In this document: positions 1 to 11,160 of the stretch, one piece after another
Position numbering within the stretch: position 1 is the stretch's first letter
Layout: the number at the start of each line of letters is the position of its first letter
DNA from: Spizellomyces punctatus DAOM BR117
Lineage: Eukaryota > Chytridiomycota > Chytridiomycetes > Spizellomycetales > Spizellomycetaceae
Direction of reading: 5' to 3'
NCBI RefSeq assembly: GCF_000182565.1
Contig: NW_015971558.1
Span: forward strand, 163,768 to 227,767
DNA: 64,000 nt
Translations under genes and position numbers: made by a program
Notes under the pieces: generated by a model
What the model was told of the DNA's origin: nothing
Databases searched by the model: none
Seen by the model: only the letters and a program-made list of their open reading frames with translations

Positions 1-3000
1 AATGCTGACTCACTTGTAGGGGCGCTATAATCACCAAGTCTCTGGGAAAATACAACAAGTGAATATCCATTTTTTCAGATTCGTTTCAAGAAAAAAAATG
101 CCTAACCAAGCGGATCAGTGTCAACCCTAGATCACAGCTCGAGAAGGTGCAATCGCGCATGACAAAGGCGGTAAGATCATTCAATTCTGGGAAGGATTTG
201 TGGCCCTGACAGCACCAATCACATGGCGTTGTTTTGCATTCAGTCGTATGAGATGGCCAAACGGGCGGACGCGGCACACCACAATGGGCTCGAAATCTTC
301 CCCATATTCGCTGGGGCAGTGGTGCGTAATCCTTTTACGCCCAGCCCGGACCAGTATCTAAACCTTTCCACTCCCTATCCAGTTGGCCGGCAATTTTGCT
401 GGGTTGCCAAACAGCACTCTCAACAAGTATAGTGCTGTTTTCCTTACCGCTCGGTTCTTTTACAATTTTGTGTACATCAAGAATTCAAACTCAATCGTCG
501 CTGGATTGAGATCGTTGATTTGGATGGTTAGCATAGTATCCTGTTTTGGACTTTATTTGGAGGCTGCGAAGGGCAAGCTTTAAGAAAGTTTGGCGAGTCT
601 GTAGAGCCCGCAAAGGTCTTAGATCTAACAAAATCCTCATAGATTTTCTAATACTAGTCAAATACGCACTAGAGATTTTTCGATGCTTATTCCCATGATT
701 ATGACTTCCTGATCCAAACCCGCATCATTTTCCCATGAATTTGGAGTCCCCGTTTCCTGGGTATGCTGGGTTGGCTCCATTGTTATACAGGATGACACAA
801 TGACAGGCTCCGTCCGAAGGATCGAATATTTGGTGGCAACACCTTGGCTTGTCAGCGATTATCAAGGACAAAGGGCTTCAAAACATTCCGTCGTTTCTTG
901 AATGGTTTCCTCCAGAGCATGTGTCCAGTACCAATCAAACAAATATCCTCCCTTTGTTGGTGATACGCTCGCGCATTCTATTATTGATCCTCGCCTTCCT
1001 GACAGAAAGTGTTCTAATACCAGTGGTTTCGGGCGGTCAAGACCCTTAGAGATAGTGTTAGTGTGTAATGTTGCCTTCTAGTTCAGGTTTCTGCAGATCT
1101 GGCGTTCAGGGCTTCGGCGATCAAGTTCCCTGCATTCTGTCCCCTCCTCATATTTCATAATATTCGCCGTCATACGTTGGTGTCTATTAGGAAATGGCTA
1201 CGTGCATTCGAAGGTGATTATATACTCTAGGACAACAAACCCATAGTCGTACGCAGCATTCAAGGTCACATGAACTTTGGAATGCTGCCAGTGGGTGTGG
1301 CCAGGAAACAAGTCATAGCCAGGTAGTGAGATGCAGTCTTCGCAGCGTTGCTCTTGTTGAGATCGACTACTACGAGACATGGGTGCCATCAGTGTTTGGT
1401 TCTATGACTTGGCCCACTAGAAGGAAGACTTTTTGCCTGGTATTCAAAAAGCTGGAACCGAGGTTTACCTGAAATTACCAATCTTGTCTCATCACCTACG
1501 AACGCCCAAAGATTTCTCAACTCCAAGTCCGAGCCCGAAGGAACCAAACGTACCATGCCCCCCCCCAGAGGCATTTTCGATACCAAGGCGGCCAAAGTTG
1601 CCCGACAAGCTTATGGTTTGTGGGTATGCTGACGTTGGAGTACCTTCTGAATGGAATCGGAACCTAATTTTCCGTCCCACCCACCCATCGATTGCATCGG
1701 TTGTTTGCACACGGCCATGGATGAGATACAAAGCTTCTCGACAACAGTGGGGACGCCGCCATCACCTTTGAACTAATGAAAACGTTTCTCGATGTTTCAA
1801 TTTTCAACGTCCCCTTGCTGTAATCTTTTGTCCAATTGTCATTTGTTTATTAGAAAAGGTGGGGACGGCAATATTAGATTCGGCAATACACATTTTCATG
1901 AGACCGAAAGCGGAACCGGTGAGGTAGACAACTCGTCTGTTGTGTATACAATACCGCTGGCACGCATTAATAATAACCAGAATTCCTTTTTTAAGGTTTT
2001 ACGAGTGTCTGCAGTTGCGTCTACTGCTGCTGCGCTCCCATGGGAGCAGCTCTGTCACACACGGCTAATACCATGACATTCGAATTGTACCTCTAGAAAT
2101 CCGGTAAAATGAGAATTCGTTGAGGGCCCTTGGTGGAATTGAACACACTTTTGGCACAAAAAACACATTTTGAAAACTGATTGAAGATATTCACACTTTT
2201 TAGTCAGATGATGGAATATCCATGAAATGAATGATATGCTTGAGATATACAAAATAATTCGGGACTGTATATCTGTTTTGTTAGAATGTCGAATTCGTGC
2301 TCAAGCAAGCCCCAGGAATTGTTTCACTAACTTTGTTACAACGGTCTCATCACCCTTACCTTATCTGTAATGTGGAATCTTTGAATATGAGACGCTCTCC
2401 CATTGCAAAATGATGGTTTATCGGTTCTAGTATGTCTTCGAACCGACTTGGGATATCAGAACGAAAACCTCTAGAGACATGTAAATAGCCATGGGGAGTT
2501 GATACACAATAACCAAGTCGCTTGATAGTAAACGCCACGAAGGGAACAGTAAATACCTTAAACCACCCTATGTTAGCTTCCCTAATCCCTTAATCCGCCG
2601 CCTCAACCCTGTCCACCCTGGGCGCCCTCCCATATCGAAATTCCCAAGCCCACATCGCTGGGTCCTCTGATCCGGATAAGCGCCAGACAACGCCTCATTG
2701 CTCATATACACACGGTCATCCTTTTAAAGGGTTCTGTTACCTTAATCTGCCCTTTCTCGCTTACGTTGTAGAGTCTTTGTGGTTCTGGGGCATGCAAATA
2801 CTGTTATCTCATGGCGGTGCCATCTTGCCAGTCCGAGAATCTCCTCCATACTTACTCTCTGTTGTCATGATGAAGGTGCGTTCCAGAAATGAACTTTTGA
2901 AGGTTTCCACATTTTTCAGGCATTGTGCACATGGTTATAAAATGAGAATGGAAACCGGATCCGTGATAACTCTATCCAGCAATTGTCGACATCCGAATGT

Positions 3001-3110
3001 TATTTGAGAAATATGTAAAGCCCTAATTAAAAATAGCGCTGAAGCTGTTCACAAGAAAAGATAAATTGATTCCATTCATGATGGAAAAAAGCACGTTTAA
3101 TTCAAGCTGA
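1..3110. other. Gene-poor region without a convincing gene
   Basis: About 3.1 kb on both strands gives only short open frames (under 115 codons) with no recognisable domain. I found no intron structure joining them into a gene. A run of about ten C residues near 1558-1567 separates two minus-strand frames (1492-1731 and 1389-1595) that could be pieces of one decayed gene. The rest looks like ordinary AT-leaning intergenic DNA. Confidence 0.5.
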
Positions 3111-3183
3111 TGCTCCCTTCGTGGATTGAACACGAGACCTTTAGATCTTCAGTCTAACGCTCTCCCAACTGAGCTAAGGAAGC
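3111..3183 (-). tRNA. tRNA-Phe (anticodon GAA)
   Basis: The minus strand folds into a complete cloverleaf of 73 nt including discriminator A. The acceptor stem GCTTCCT pairs with AGGGAGC with one G-T wobble. The D arm, a TTAGA/TCTAA anticodon stem, the loop CTGAAGA and a T arm containing TTCAATC are all present. The anticodon GAA reads Phe codons UUU/UUC. No intron is visible, and CCA is not encoded, as is normal in eukaryotes. Confidence 0.95.
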
Positions 3184-3341
3184 CGCTTGTAATTGGACGC
3201 AAACGCAAACAGTTATCATAAGACTAAACAATCACGTGCGATGTGCTACCTCAATAGGGACTTAGGCGGCGGAACTGGCGCGCTGGTGGGCGCTCGCGAC
3301 CGGCCTCTAATTACGTTTCCACTGCGAAGTAGCAGTCTCAC

Positions 3342-4747
3342 ATGGCTGCACAAGGGGCTATCAACGATGGAGCGACTGTGCTGACGCCCAGCCACTCAAC
3401 TTCTGTCTCGGCTTTATGTGTCTGGGAAGATAAATTGTACAGCGCTGGAAAGGACAAAGATATCAGAGTATGTTGATCCTCGATGCAGTTGTTGATCTAA
3501 CCGCCTTCACCTAATGACTAGTACTTCAAAGGAATGGGACATTAGCAGTTTAGCCCTTTTGCGCACATTCAAGGGACATACCGGTTGGATTCGGGCTTTA
3601 GTGGCCGGGCCATTCTATCTCTTCAGTGGCTCTTGGGATGACACAGTTAGAATATGGTCTCTGGAAACGGGTGTATGCGCGTTCGTCCTATCCTGTCCAT
3701 CTGCCAATGCTCTGTACTATGAACCAGCGACGCTTCGACTCTACTCGGGTGGCGGGTACAGCCGTGTAGTATGCGAATGGGACGTTTCGACTGGAGTCCT
3801 TACAGGAGAGATGGAGCCTCGCGACCAACAGATTGGGGGCACAGTGGGATGTATGGTTGGAGATGGGGTGCGGCTGTTTGTAGGTATGACCGATGGGGCT
3901 ATCTCGTTGTACAATTTGGATACGGGAACAGGTATGGGGTTTTTTGATGGCCATGCAGCGGAGGTGACATCAATAGTTTTACTGGATGAAAAGTGCTACT
4001 CTAGTGGGAATGATCGGAGAATTCTGGAATGGGATGTTCCTACTGGCCAGTTGTTGCGGAGATTCGAGGGGCACGAGGCATTTGTATCTGCTTTGGCTGT
4101 TGTTCCGCCTCCAGTCTCAGACAGCGAAAGTCATGACAGTGGGCCTTTGAATGGTCAAGCAGAGGCAGATGCACATGAGGGCAAACTCATCAGTGGAGCT
4201 TGGGACGGGACGGTGAGAGTATGGGATTTGGTCACTGGCACCGCCGAAGGATATTTGAAAGCCCATCGGCTCAGCATCAATGCGTTGGTGAACGTCAATG
4301 ACAAACTCTTTACTGCTGATGCTGAAGGTGCGATCAAAAGCTGGAATTTGGGTAAGTAAGCGTGTCCAATAAGGTCCTCTCGTGCATCCGCTCATACAAG
4401 CACGTGTTTTTCCAGAATCAATCCCAGCACCGCCGCCCCATCTCGACGCAGTTGCCATCTCAATGACACCACCCCCGGCGCGGCATCTGTTTAACCCGTA
4501 CGTCTTCCCTCCGCCGATGCCACCGTACTACCAAGCCTTGCCACCACATATGATGTACACCCAACATCCCAGCCAAGCCTCCGGACCCTCTACAACAAAC
4601 GCACCTCAATTTCGCCCTCGCCCACCTCCACAAGGAGGACAAATATGCACGTTCTTTCTGCAGGGCCGCTGCAGATTTGGCGATGCATGTCGAAACATAC
4701 ATCCGCCACCTGTGGTAGACGCTAATGGGATGGGGATGGCTCTGTAA
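3342..4747 (+). CDS. WD40-repeat protein with C-terminal CCCH zinc finger
   Basis: The three exons are 3342-3467, 3532-4351 and 4416-4747, with two 64-nt introns that keep phase, giving 425 aa. The first ATG in frame after a stop at 3330 is 3342. About six to seven WD40 blades fill residues 15-315, with visible blade ends such as REWDI, VRIWSL, VRVWDL and IKSWNL. After the second intron comes a Pro/Met/Tyr-rich linker and one CCCH finger (C-x8-C-x5-C-x3-H, within QICTFFLQGRCRFGDACRNIH) near the C-terminus. WD40 plus CCCH resembles the ZFWD-type proteins, thought to bind RNA, but those usually carry the finger at the N-terminus. The exact function is unknown. The RNA-binding role is inferred from the finger type. 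Confidence 0.88.
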
Positions 4748-5718
4748 GAATCTTCCATCTAGGTATGATGCAGGAATTGGAGGTACTGGCAGGGCCGGCG
4801 AGTTGCATGGTAGTTAATGATTGCGTATTCGGTTTCGGTGTCATGGGAGGGACCGCGTGAACATGAGCTTGGTGACTGTTGAATACTCGGCATGTATTTT
4901 CGTTTTAGGTTGTAGCTCCTTGAAATTGTGGCGGGATGCATGTATAGTATATATCTATTTTTGTGTATATAGAATACGGTCGTGCCTGTCTAGTTGATGG
5001 ATAAACCCGTCAGTTAATTTTCTCGTGTTGAGTGTTAACGTGTACTTGTAAAGCAAGGGGAGACGGAGCGGGAGAGCCAACGGCCCCGTGCTGGAACGTG
5101 ACAGCACGTCGTCTCCCAGTACACTGCCACGCAAGGGCTTGAGTGAAAACAACTTGCGGTTGCATCGTGATACCTTGCTAATGCAAAGCAGAAAAAACAA
5201 AAAAGATGGAATGGCATTCTCATCGATCAAGGCTACCATCTCCTTGCGTTCATCAAACGAAAAAGATCTTATTGCTAAACATTTCCCGACGGGACGTGTC
5301 AAAACTACTGTGGAGGTGGCGTGCCATTTCAGGCAAGCTGGATACATGCTGGCACCATTACAGGAAGCCAGCCACTAAAAGAAAACAAGAAAAGTAAGAT
5401 CAGTCCCTAGCACGCGATAGGACGAGCCGCAATACGTTCTTTCGATACATTGGGGTGACCCAGCAGAAAAGCACAGGAAGGAGATGTCGCCGACAGGTAA
5501 TGTCCTTGCTGCCTGTTCTCCAACAGACGTCTGGAGTTGACATCAACTGCACATGCCAAGGTAGCGTTAAGCTCGCCATTGTACGGGAGATGCACGCGAA
5601 GCAACATCGATGTTCCGAATGACCAAGTATGAATACAAAAAAACGAAAAAAAAAGAAAACCAAAAAGAAAAACCAAAAGATCACAAGTCTACACAGTGGT
5701 GAACGAGCTCTTTTTTGC
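4748..5718. other. Intergenic region upstream of the repeat-protein gene
   Basis: No supported gene is seen. The overlapping frames on the two strands around 4955-5684 have no domain and no splice logic. An A-rich stretch (5636-5680) lies just before the TATA box of the next gene. Confidence 0.5.
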
Positions 5719-5726
5719 TATAAAAG
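5719..5726 (+). promoter_or_regulatory. TATA box of the helical-repeat gene
   Basis: TATAAAAG sits 112 bases before the ATG at 5838. It is a near-consensus TATA box at a plausible distance for a transcript with a short 5' leader, which suggests a strong or regulated promoter. Confidence 0.6.
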
Positions 5727-5837
5727 CAGCGAGGATTTCGTCTTTCCCAAACATCATCCTCCCAGCAACACAGCTTGTCTTGGAGTTGAAGTACCATCAA
5801 AACAAACCTTTCTTTCACTTGTCTCTATCAATTCAAA

Positions 5838-7403
5838 ATGTCCGCTGCTTCGAACTCGTTCCGCCGCAACCAGCTTTTCGATGTGTTGGAGCAAATTGAA
5901 GACGTCAGGCGCAATGAACTTGTTAACGACATCTTGGACGCCATTCAAGAGCATCAGGTGCGTTTGTTTATACACGATGGCATGTCATTAAAATTTAACA
6001 TCGCGTCTGGTTCAGAACTATCAAGGCGGTCTCGGCGGTCTCGGCGGGGGTTTCCGCAATGACTTTTCCAACCGTCGTCGGGGAGGCAATGACGTTGACC
6101 AGTTGATTGATCTTGTGCTTGGTTCTTACGGTCGCCAGGGGGCAGATGGCTGGGGAAACAACCGGTACGACAACGATGTGGTCGGTGAGGTATGCGCCTT
6201 TCTGTTGAATTACCTACCTGTTTTCTTTAAAGTCAACTAATCTGCTCTAGATCTTTGGTAACCGCGGCCGTTACGGTCTGAACAACGATCTTGAGGACAT
6301 TGTCGAGCAACTCTGCGGCAATGATCGTTACGGAAGAGATTTTGGCAACAGGCCCCACGTTCTCGAGTACATTGTCAATCAGCTTGTCGGCGGCGACCGA
6401 AACAGCTTCCGTGGAAGCCAGGGCGGCAATATTCAGCAGCTGCTCCACCAGCTGCTCCGCGGTCGAAACCAGCGTGGTGGCTACGATCAGGACCAAAGGC
6501 TCAACGATGTTGCCCTTGTGATTATCAACAGGTTGATTCGCAACCTCGATGGTGACAACTCTCGCCATGGACGCTTTGAACTGGACATTCTTGATTACCT
6601 GCTGAACAACTATAACCGTGGAGGTCGCCAAGTGGACTTGTACCAAGTGATTCAACGTCTCTTCAACGGTTACGACTCGAACTCTCGGCGTCGTTTCGGC
6701 GAACACGACATTGTTAGGGAGATCTTCCGTTTGGTCAACGATGACGGCAACAGGTCCTTCTACGATGACGACCAGGATATCTACCGTGGCCGTAATTCGA
6801 ACATTCTCCAAATATTGCGTCAATATTTTCGAAACCAAGAGAACGACGAAGAAGGTGGCTATCGCGACCAGCGCTTTCGGGACTTTCTCGGCGGCTTCGG
6901 AGGGATCTCCTCCGGATTCAACTCCTACGGCAGGTCGGGCGACCGCTTCCACAGGAATGACAATGTCCAAGAAATCCTTCGCGACCTCTTCGAAGGGCAA
7001 GGAAACCGCCGCCGAAACAACGGGGGAAGATTCGGCCACAACGACATTGCCGACCTCTTTGAGCAGTTCGGGCAGGAGGGCAGGCGGGGAAACTTCTTCG
7101 GCGGACGCAACAGGCGTGGCTACCAGGACATCTTCGCCGACCTTTTTGAACAGGACGACCTCCAGAGAGGATTCGGACGCGGGTACAACTCCTACGCCGG
7201 CGGATCCCTTGGGAACCGCGGCTTCTTCGGCGGTAACCGCTCCAACAACCGCTTCAACCGCTTTGGTCGCAGCAGGTTCGACGACTATGACGCCGGGAAC
7301 TCCGGCCTCTTCAACAGTTTCAACAAACAACGGAGGGTGAGTTCCTTTTCATCCCATTACTGTTTCTTTGTCGTTTTCTAATTTCTCCGACTTATAGTTT
7401 TGA
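5838..7403 (+). CDS. Asn/Arg/Gly-rich protein of about 15 amphipathic helical repeats, function unknown
   Basis: The exons are 5838-5957, 6016-6189 and 6251-7336 plus a last exon from 7398, giving 461 aa if it ends at TGA 7401-7403. I do not recognise the family. A motif of the form N-D-[ILV]-x-x-[IL]-[ILF]-x-x-[LF] recurs about every 20-28 residues: NDILDAIQEH, NDLEDIVEQL, NIQQLLHQLL, ELDILDYLLN, HDIVREIFRL, NILQILRQYF, DNVQEILRDL, NDIADLFEQF and others. Linkers are rich in Gly, Asn, Arg and Asp, with RGG-like runs. No signal peptide or membrane segment is seen, so it is probably cytosolic or nuclear. The last splice is uncertain: the donor at 7337 and the acceptor at 7397 lead straight to a stop, yet another frame stays open to 7539 and encodes an acidic tail. 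The existence of the gene is secure; its role is not known. Confidence 0.82.
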
Positions 7404-7539
7404 TCTGGTTCCACTACCCGCTTCTGAAGCTCAAGGCACTGTAACCACTTTGGAGAACAATTTTGCAACTGAACAACAGGATAACGAAAGTGGGAAGGTG
7501 AACTCGGGCGATGATGATGGGGAGGATTGGTATGAGTAG

Positions 7540-7928
7540 TTTCACAGATCTGTACATATATGATTGAAAATATATCACGAAGAATATCATTCCAACCTCA
7601 ATTTGAACTTCCTGATTGATAAGCTTGGATGCTCGTTTGTCGACAAGTGACAACCTTCACATGTTATAGTTTGCAAAGCACACATGAATTCCAAGTTACT
7701 TACTTCATGCGCAACACCTTTAGCTTTCCGGATACAAACTCAGTTAGCATTTGGCATTCCTTCCAGTGATGAAGGCAATCTTTATGCACTGTAGCCGCAT
7801 AGTTGACATTGTGAGGTTCGTCATTGTCAACTTGGGCACTCTCCGCCTCTGCGTAGAAATATCTCTCTAACGATAACTTATTTTTCAGGTGTCCATATAT
7901 TTACAAAAATCCAACCTAAAGATACCCA
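7540..7928. other. Intergenic spacer between convergent genes
   Basis: This is AT-rich sequence between the 3' ends of the helical-repeat gene and the LEA-like gene. I see no open frame or RNA gene and assume it holds the two 3' untranslated regions. Confidence 0.5.
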
Positions 7929-8266
7929 TCAAAGTACACCAATTTCATCATCCGGATCTGCCTCATTATTCCCTGCAACAGCATCCTTTACACTTTGATA
8001 CGCAGTATTAGCCATGTCCTTTGCAGATTGATATGCATGCGTGGCTGTGTCCTTTGCGGATTGGTATGTTGAGCTTGCTGTGGTGGATGCGCTCGTGAAG
8101 GTGGGCACAGAGGATTGCGTAGAGCTCGAGTCAGCGTTCTCGAATACGTGGCCGGCGGCAAGTTGGCGGTCGCGTTCGTTCTAGGGGATCATATTTAATG
8201 CCTGTCTTATCAGGCAACCCAGGATAAGCCTGGACTTACCACAATTGGTGCTGATTGGGAAGACAT
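7929..8266 (-). CDS. Small LEA-like hydrophilic protein with YQSAKD repeats
   Basis: Two exons, 8266-8240 and 8180-7929, are joined by a 59-nt intron and encode 92 aa. It is easy to miss because the first exon has only nine codons. The C-terminal half carries three tandem copies of an 11-residue unit, TYQSAKDTATH, AYQSAKDMANT and AYQSVKDAVAG. This is the periodicity typical of group 3 LEA proteins, which are disordered when hydrated and fold into amphipathic helices on drying or at membranes. The N-terminus is Ser/Thr-rich and the C-terminus acidic. There is no signal peptide. The promoter has a TATA-like element and a perfect CRE. The LEA-like call is from composition and repeat only, and a desiccation or stress role is inferred. 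Confidence 0.78.
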
Positions 8267-8379
8267 TTTGTTTCGTTTGCTTGCTTTGAAGATAAAATAA
8301 GATTTGCGTCTTATCAGAAATGTTAAATCTCTCAGAGATATTATCTTTTGAATGAGGGATTTTTTTGGGAGATGCGGGG

Positions 8380-8410
8380 CTTATAAGAGCTAGTGATGGC
8401 AATGACGTCA
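8380..8410 (-). promoter_or_regulatory. TATA-like box and palindromic CRE of the LEA-like gene
   Basis: On the minus strand, TATAAG (8380-8385) lies about 115 bases before the ATG at 8266. A perfect TGACGTCA palindrome (8403-8410) lies about 15-20 bases further upstream. That site is the consensus for Atf1/CREB-type bZIP factors, which control stress genes in fungi. The spacing supports a functional promoter; factor binding is inferred. Confidence 0.55.
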
Positions 8411-8714
8411 GGATGATCGGATTAATCACGGGACCTGGAGACAGACCTTAAATCACGGGGGTGGCATCGGAGACGAGTTGAAAGTTAACATATGCGTTCA
8501 TAGGTATTAGCTGAGGTGGTAACAAGAGGCAGGGCACTGACCCGAGCAAGAAGGCGTCAATGAGCGTGTAATAGGGTATACTTACATTGGGAAGACTTGG
8601 GTGAGTTTGGCAAAGTGTGATATCATCCAGGTGTAGATACTAGATACTATATAGTGTTATGTGGAAAGTGATATGGGAATAAACCAACTACAACTAGGAT
8701 AAGACCCCTTTTAT
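8411..8714. other. Short intergenic region
   Basis: It holds the upstream DNA of the LEA-like gene and the downstream DNA of the transporter gene. No open frame or RNA gene is seen. Confidence 0.4.
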
Positions 8715-10774
8715 CTAAAACTTAACAAAACATGCCCATATGGTTCCGATAGTGCCCAGCCCAACACCCATGGCGACTACCCCCATCTCCATAGCCCACT
8801 CCTTGGCACCCAGGAGAGGTCCAAACAACTTTAGATAGCACATACCAGGAAATACCACACAAACCGAAAAGGCAAACAAGCTCCCCATGAGAGACATGAT
8901 AGAATGGAAAGTTGGAAACAGAATCGCAATGATAAGGATGAGCAAGGAGGTGAACGAGCGAAGGAGAACGCGGTGAAGGATGGGGAGGGGATAGAGGACG
9001 TACGTAGGAAAGACTGCATGGAGGGAGTGTTCTGGAATGTTGCTTAATGAGTAAGTAAAGTTGTAGTGAGCAAAGCGGTGGCATGGCTTACCTATCTGGA
9101 CGTTGATGGGGTTCACATTGAGAGGGAACTTTGTCAGCGGGTTGATCGCCGTTAGCCAGAGCGTAACTGATGTCAAGATATGGTTGTACGAAGGAACTTG
9201 GGGAAGGTTTTGAGTAATCTAAGACGGTAGAGAGTATTATAAGAGCCGTAAAGGAAGCAATTAAAGTATTCAGAGCTACCTCTGGCATCGTAAAGTCGCC
9301 AAACATCAGATATCCACAGGCAGCTATAAATATGTACATAATCGTCGCAACCACATAGGAAACATTTAGCATATTGTTGTATTTTTCAGGCTCGGTCATG
9401 TCTCGATATATATTTGGGAAAACACTGTGACCTAAAAGTATTCGCAAACCGCATGAAAATAACCAAATATCAGCGGTCATCGAAAAAAGAAATTCGTGAC
9501 AGCAACACGATCAGCTTACCGCAAAAACCAGCCATGATCAATCCAATAGCCAAGGGTACTGTCTCCCAATTTTCCGGCCAGATTCGCGTAACAGCAGGAT
9601 GGATCAAGCTTCCCGGCGTCTCTACCGTTGTTAGCCCGTCATACAGGATAATGATCATCAGATTTGACAAGGCTACGACGCCAAGTAAACTCCCGTAGCT
9701 CGCCCATCGCAACGATGTTGGATATGTCATGGGGATGATGAGCCCAACAGCCACGCTCTTCACCACGACATGGTGCCATTCAGGAAATAGCGCTGTGATG
9801 GAATCGGAAATCAGGATAACTAGAGCTACACACGCAGCCATCAGCTCCACACAGAATAGCACGGAAATGAAGTTCCGGCCTCTGCTTCCATATGCTAGTT
9901 CACCGATATCACCATATGTTGTTGGTCGACGGCGGAACGATGGGAATAAAGTGAGCTGTTCACCGGGTACTTTGATTTGCGGTAGAGGAGAACTGTAGTC
10001 TAAACATTTTGCCAGAAGCCGTGCGGTGTGATGGGTCATGAGGCAACATAAGGTAAGTAGAATGCCACCGACAACCCAACCGGTTATGCGGAAGGCAAAC
10101 GGAAGGGAGAGGATTCCAATACCCCTGCAGAGGTCCTCCATTTAGGTTCATTTGATCCGAATGCTAGCAAGAATCAAAGCACTCACATTAGGACGTTAAC
10201 TGCATTAAAAACCGTTTGAGCAAAAGTCGACATTGGCGCAGTTCCTACGTCCATCACATGTTCGTGTTCCTGCAATCTTTGCAGATCCATATTAATGTGA
10301 GACGTCAGATCTGAAATCTCTCATCTTTGCTTACTTTGCATCAATTTCTTCTACCCCCTCCACAGTGCCATAGTCTGTCAACAGATGCTCTCGTTCCAAT
10401 GCATCCTCCACCTGTCCAACGGAGGCGACCTCAGGAGGTTCGCTCCCAATAGAATCAAATGAAGCAACGTTCCGTAGTTTGTTTACAGGTCCCGCAGCCT
10501 CTTCAAGAAATCCAGCCGAACGAGCGTAAGATGACATCCATGAACCAATGACAGCAGATGCCGTCGATCTGGACGCATAACTTGTCGAGGCAGGATTGAG
10601 TCGAAATCGACGCCGGCGGGGTGAGGATGCGTTTAGATCATCCTCGTCTTGATCTGAATGCTCATCATCTGAGGAGCTGGATGACTCCTCTGCGCACTCG
10701 TATTCTGCAACATTGTGAATAATAATCGGCACATTGTCGTCGTCGACGTCGCTTTCGGTCTGTGGGCGGCGCAT
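8715..10774 (-). CDS. Vacuolar amino-acid transporter of the AVT1/AAAP type
   Basis: The six exons are 10774-10335, 10276-10187, 10124-9520, 9431-9280, 9218-9092 and 9031-8715, giving 576 aa, all in phase. Residues 1-150 form an acidic, Ser-rich cytosolic tail. The transport domain then starts with TFAQTVFNAVNVLMGIGILS, the typical first segment of AAAP (SLC32/AVT) carriers, and contains about ten hydrophobic segments. Later hallmarks are the FPNIYRDM loop, MFGD, and the INPLTKFPLNVNPI segment. Long tail plus this core matches yeast Avt1, which loads neutral amino acids into the vacuole in exchange for protons. Vacuolar location is inferred from the family. The kinase gene lies 386 bases upstream in the same direction. 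Confidence 0.93.
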
Positions 10775-11160
10775 CGCGGACGACGAGCCGTAACGTTGAA
10801 AACACTCTCACCGTAACTTTATTCCATCTGACTGTGTAGGTAAGCAAGCTTTTAATCTTTTGTGTCGCTGCAAACGATTGACGTTATCGGCGGGCAAGTG
10901 CGCGATAAGAATGTCAAGCCGTGGTTCTGGCTAAGCAGAACATGTCCCGGGAATGCGGTGAACCCACGTGTCAATTTGCATGCTGCAAATGTCAATATCA
11001 AGTAGATGTTTAGTTACTGCCCGCCGGTCAGCCCATTAAATGGGGAGCATTTAGGATTATATCTCACAGAGTCCATTCAAAAGACAGTTTAGTAGCACAT
11101 ATTTGGACGTCTATAAAAAAATTTGGCACATTTATACTTGATTATTCTTCCTAAAGTCCT
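10775..11160. other. Spacer between transporter and kinase genes
   Basis: It holds the promoter and 5' leader of the transporter gene and the 3' end of the kinase gene. Nothing else was recognised. Confidence 0.4.

Noticed and set aside
6233-7330. 365-codon open frame on the minus strand opposite the helical-repeat gene
   Set aside because: It arises from the codon bias and repetitive composition of the plus-strand exon, has Val/Ala-rich low-complexity sequence, and starts outside any promoter logic. The plus strand shows repeats, phase-consistent introns and a TATA box.
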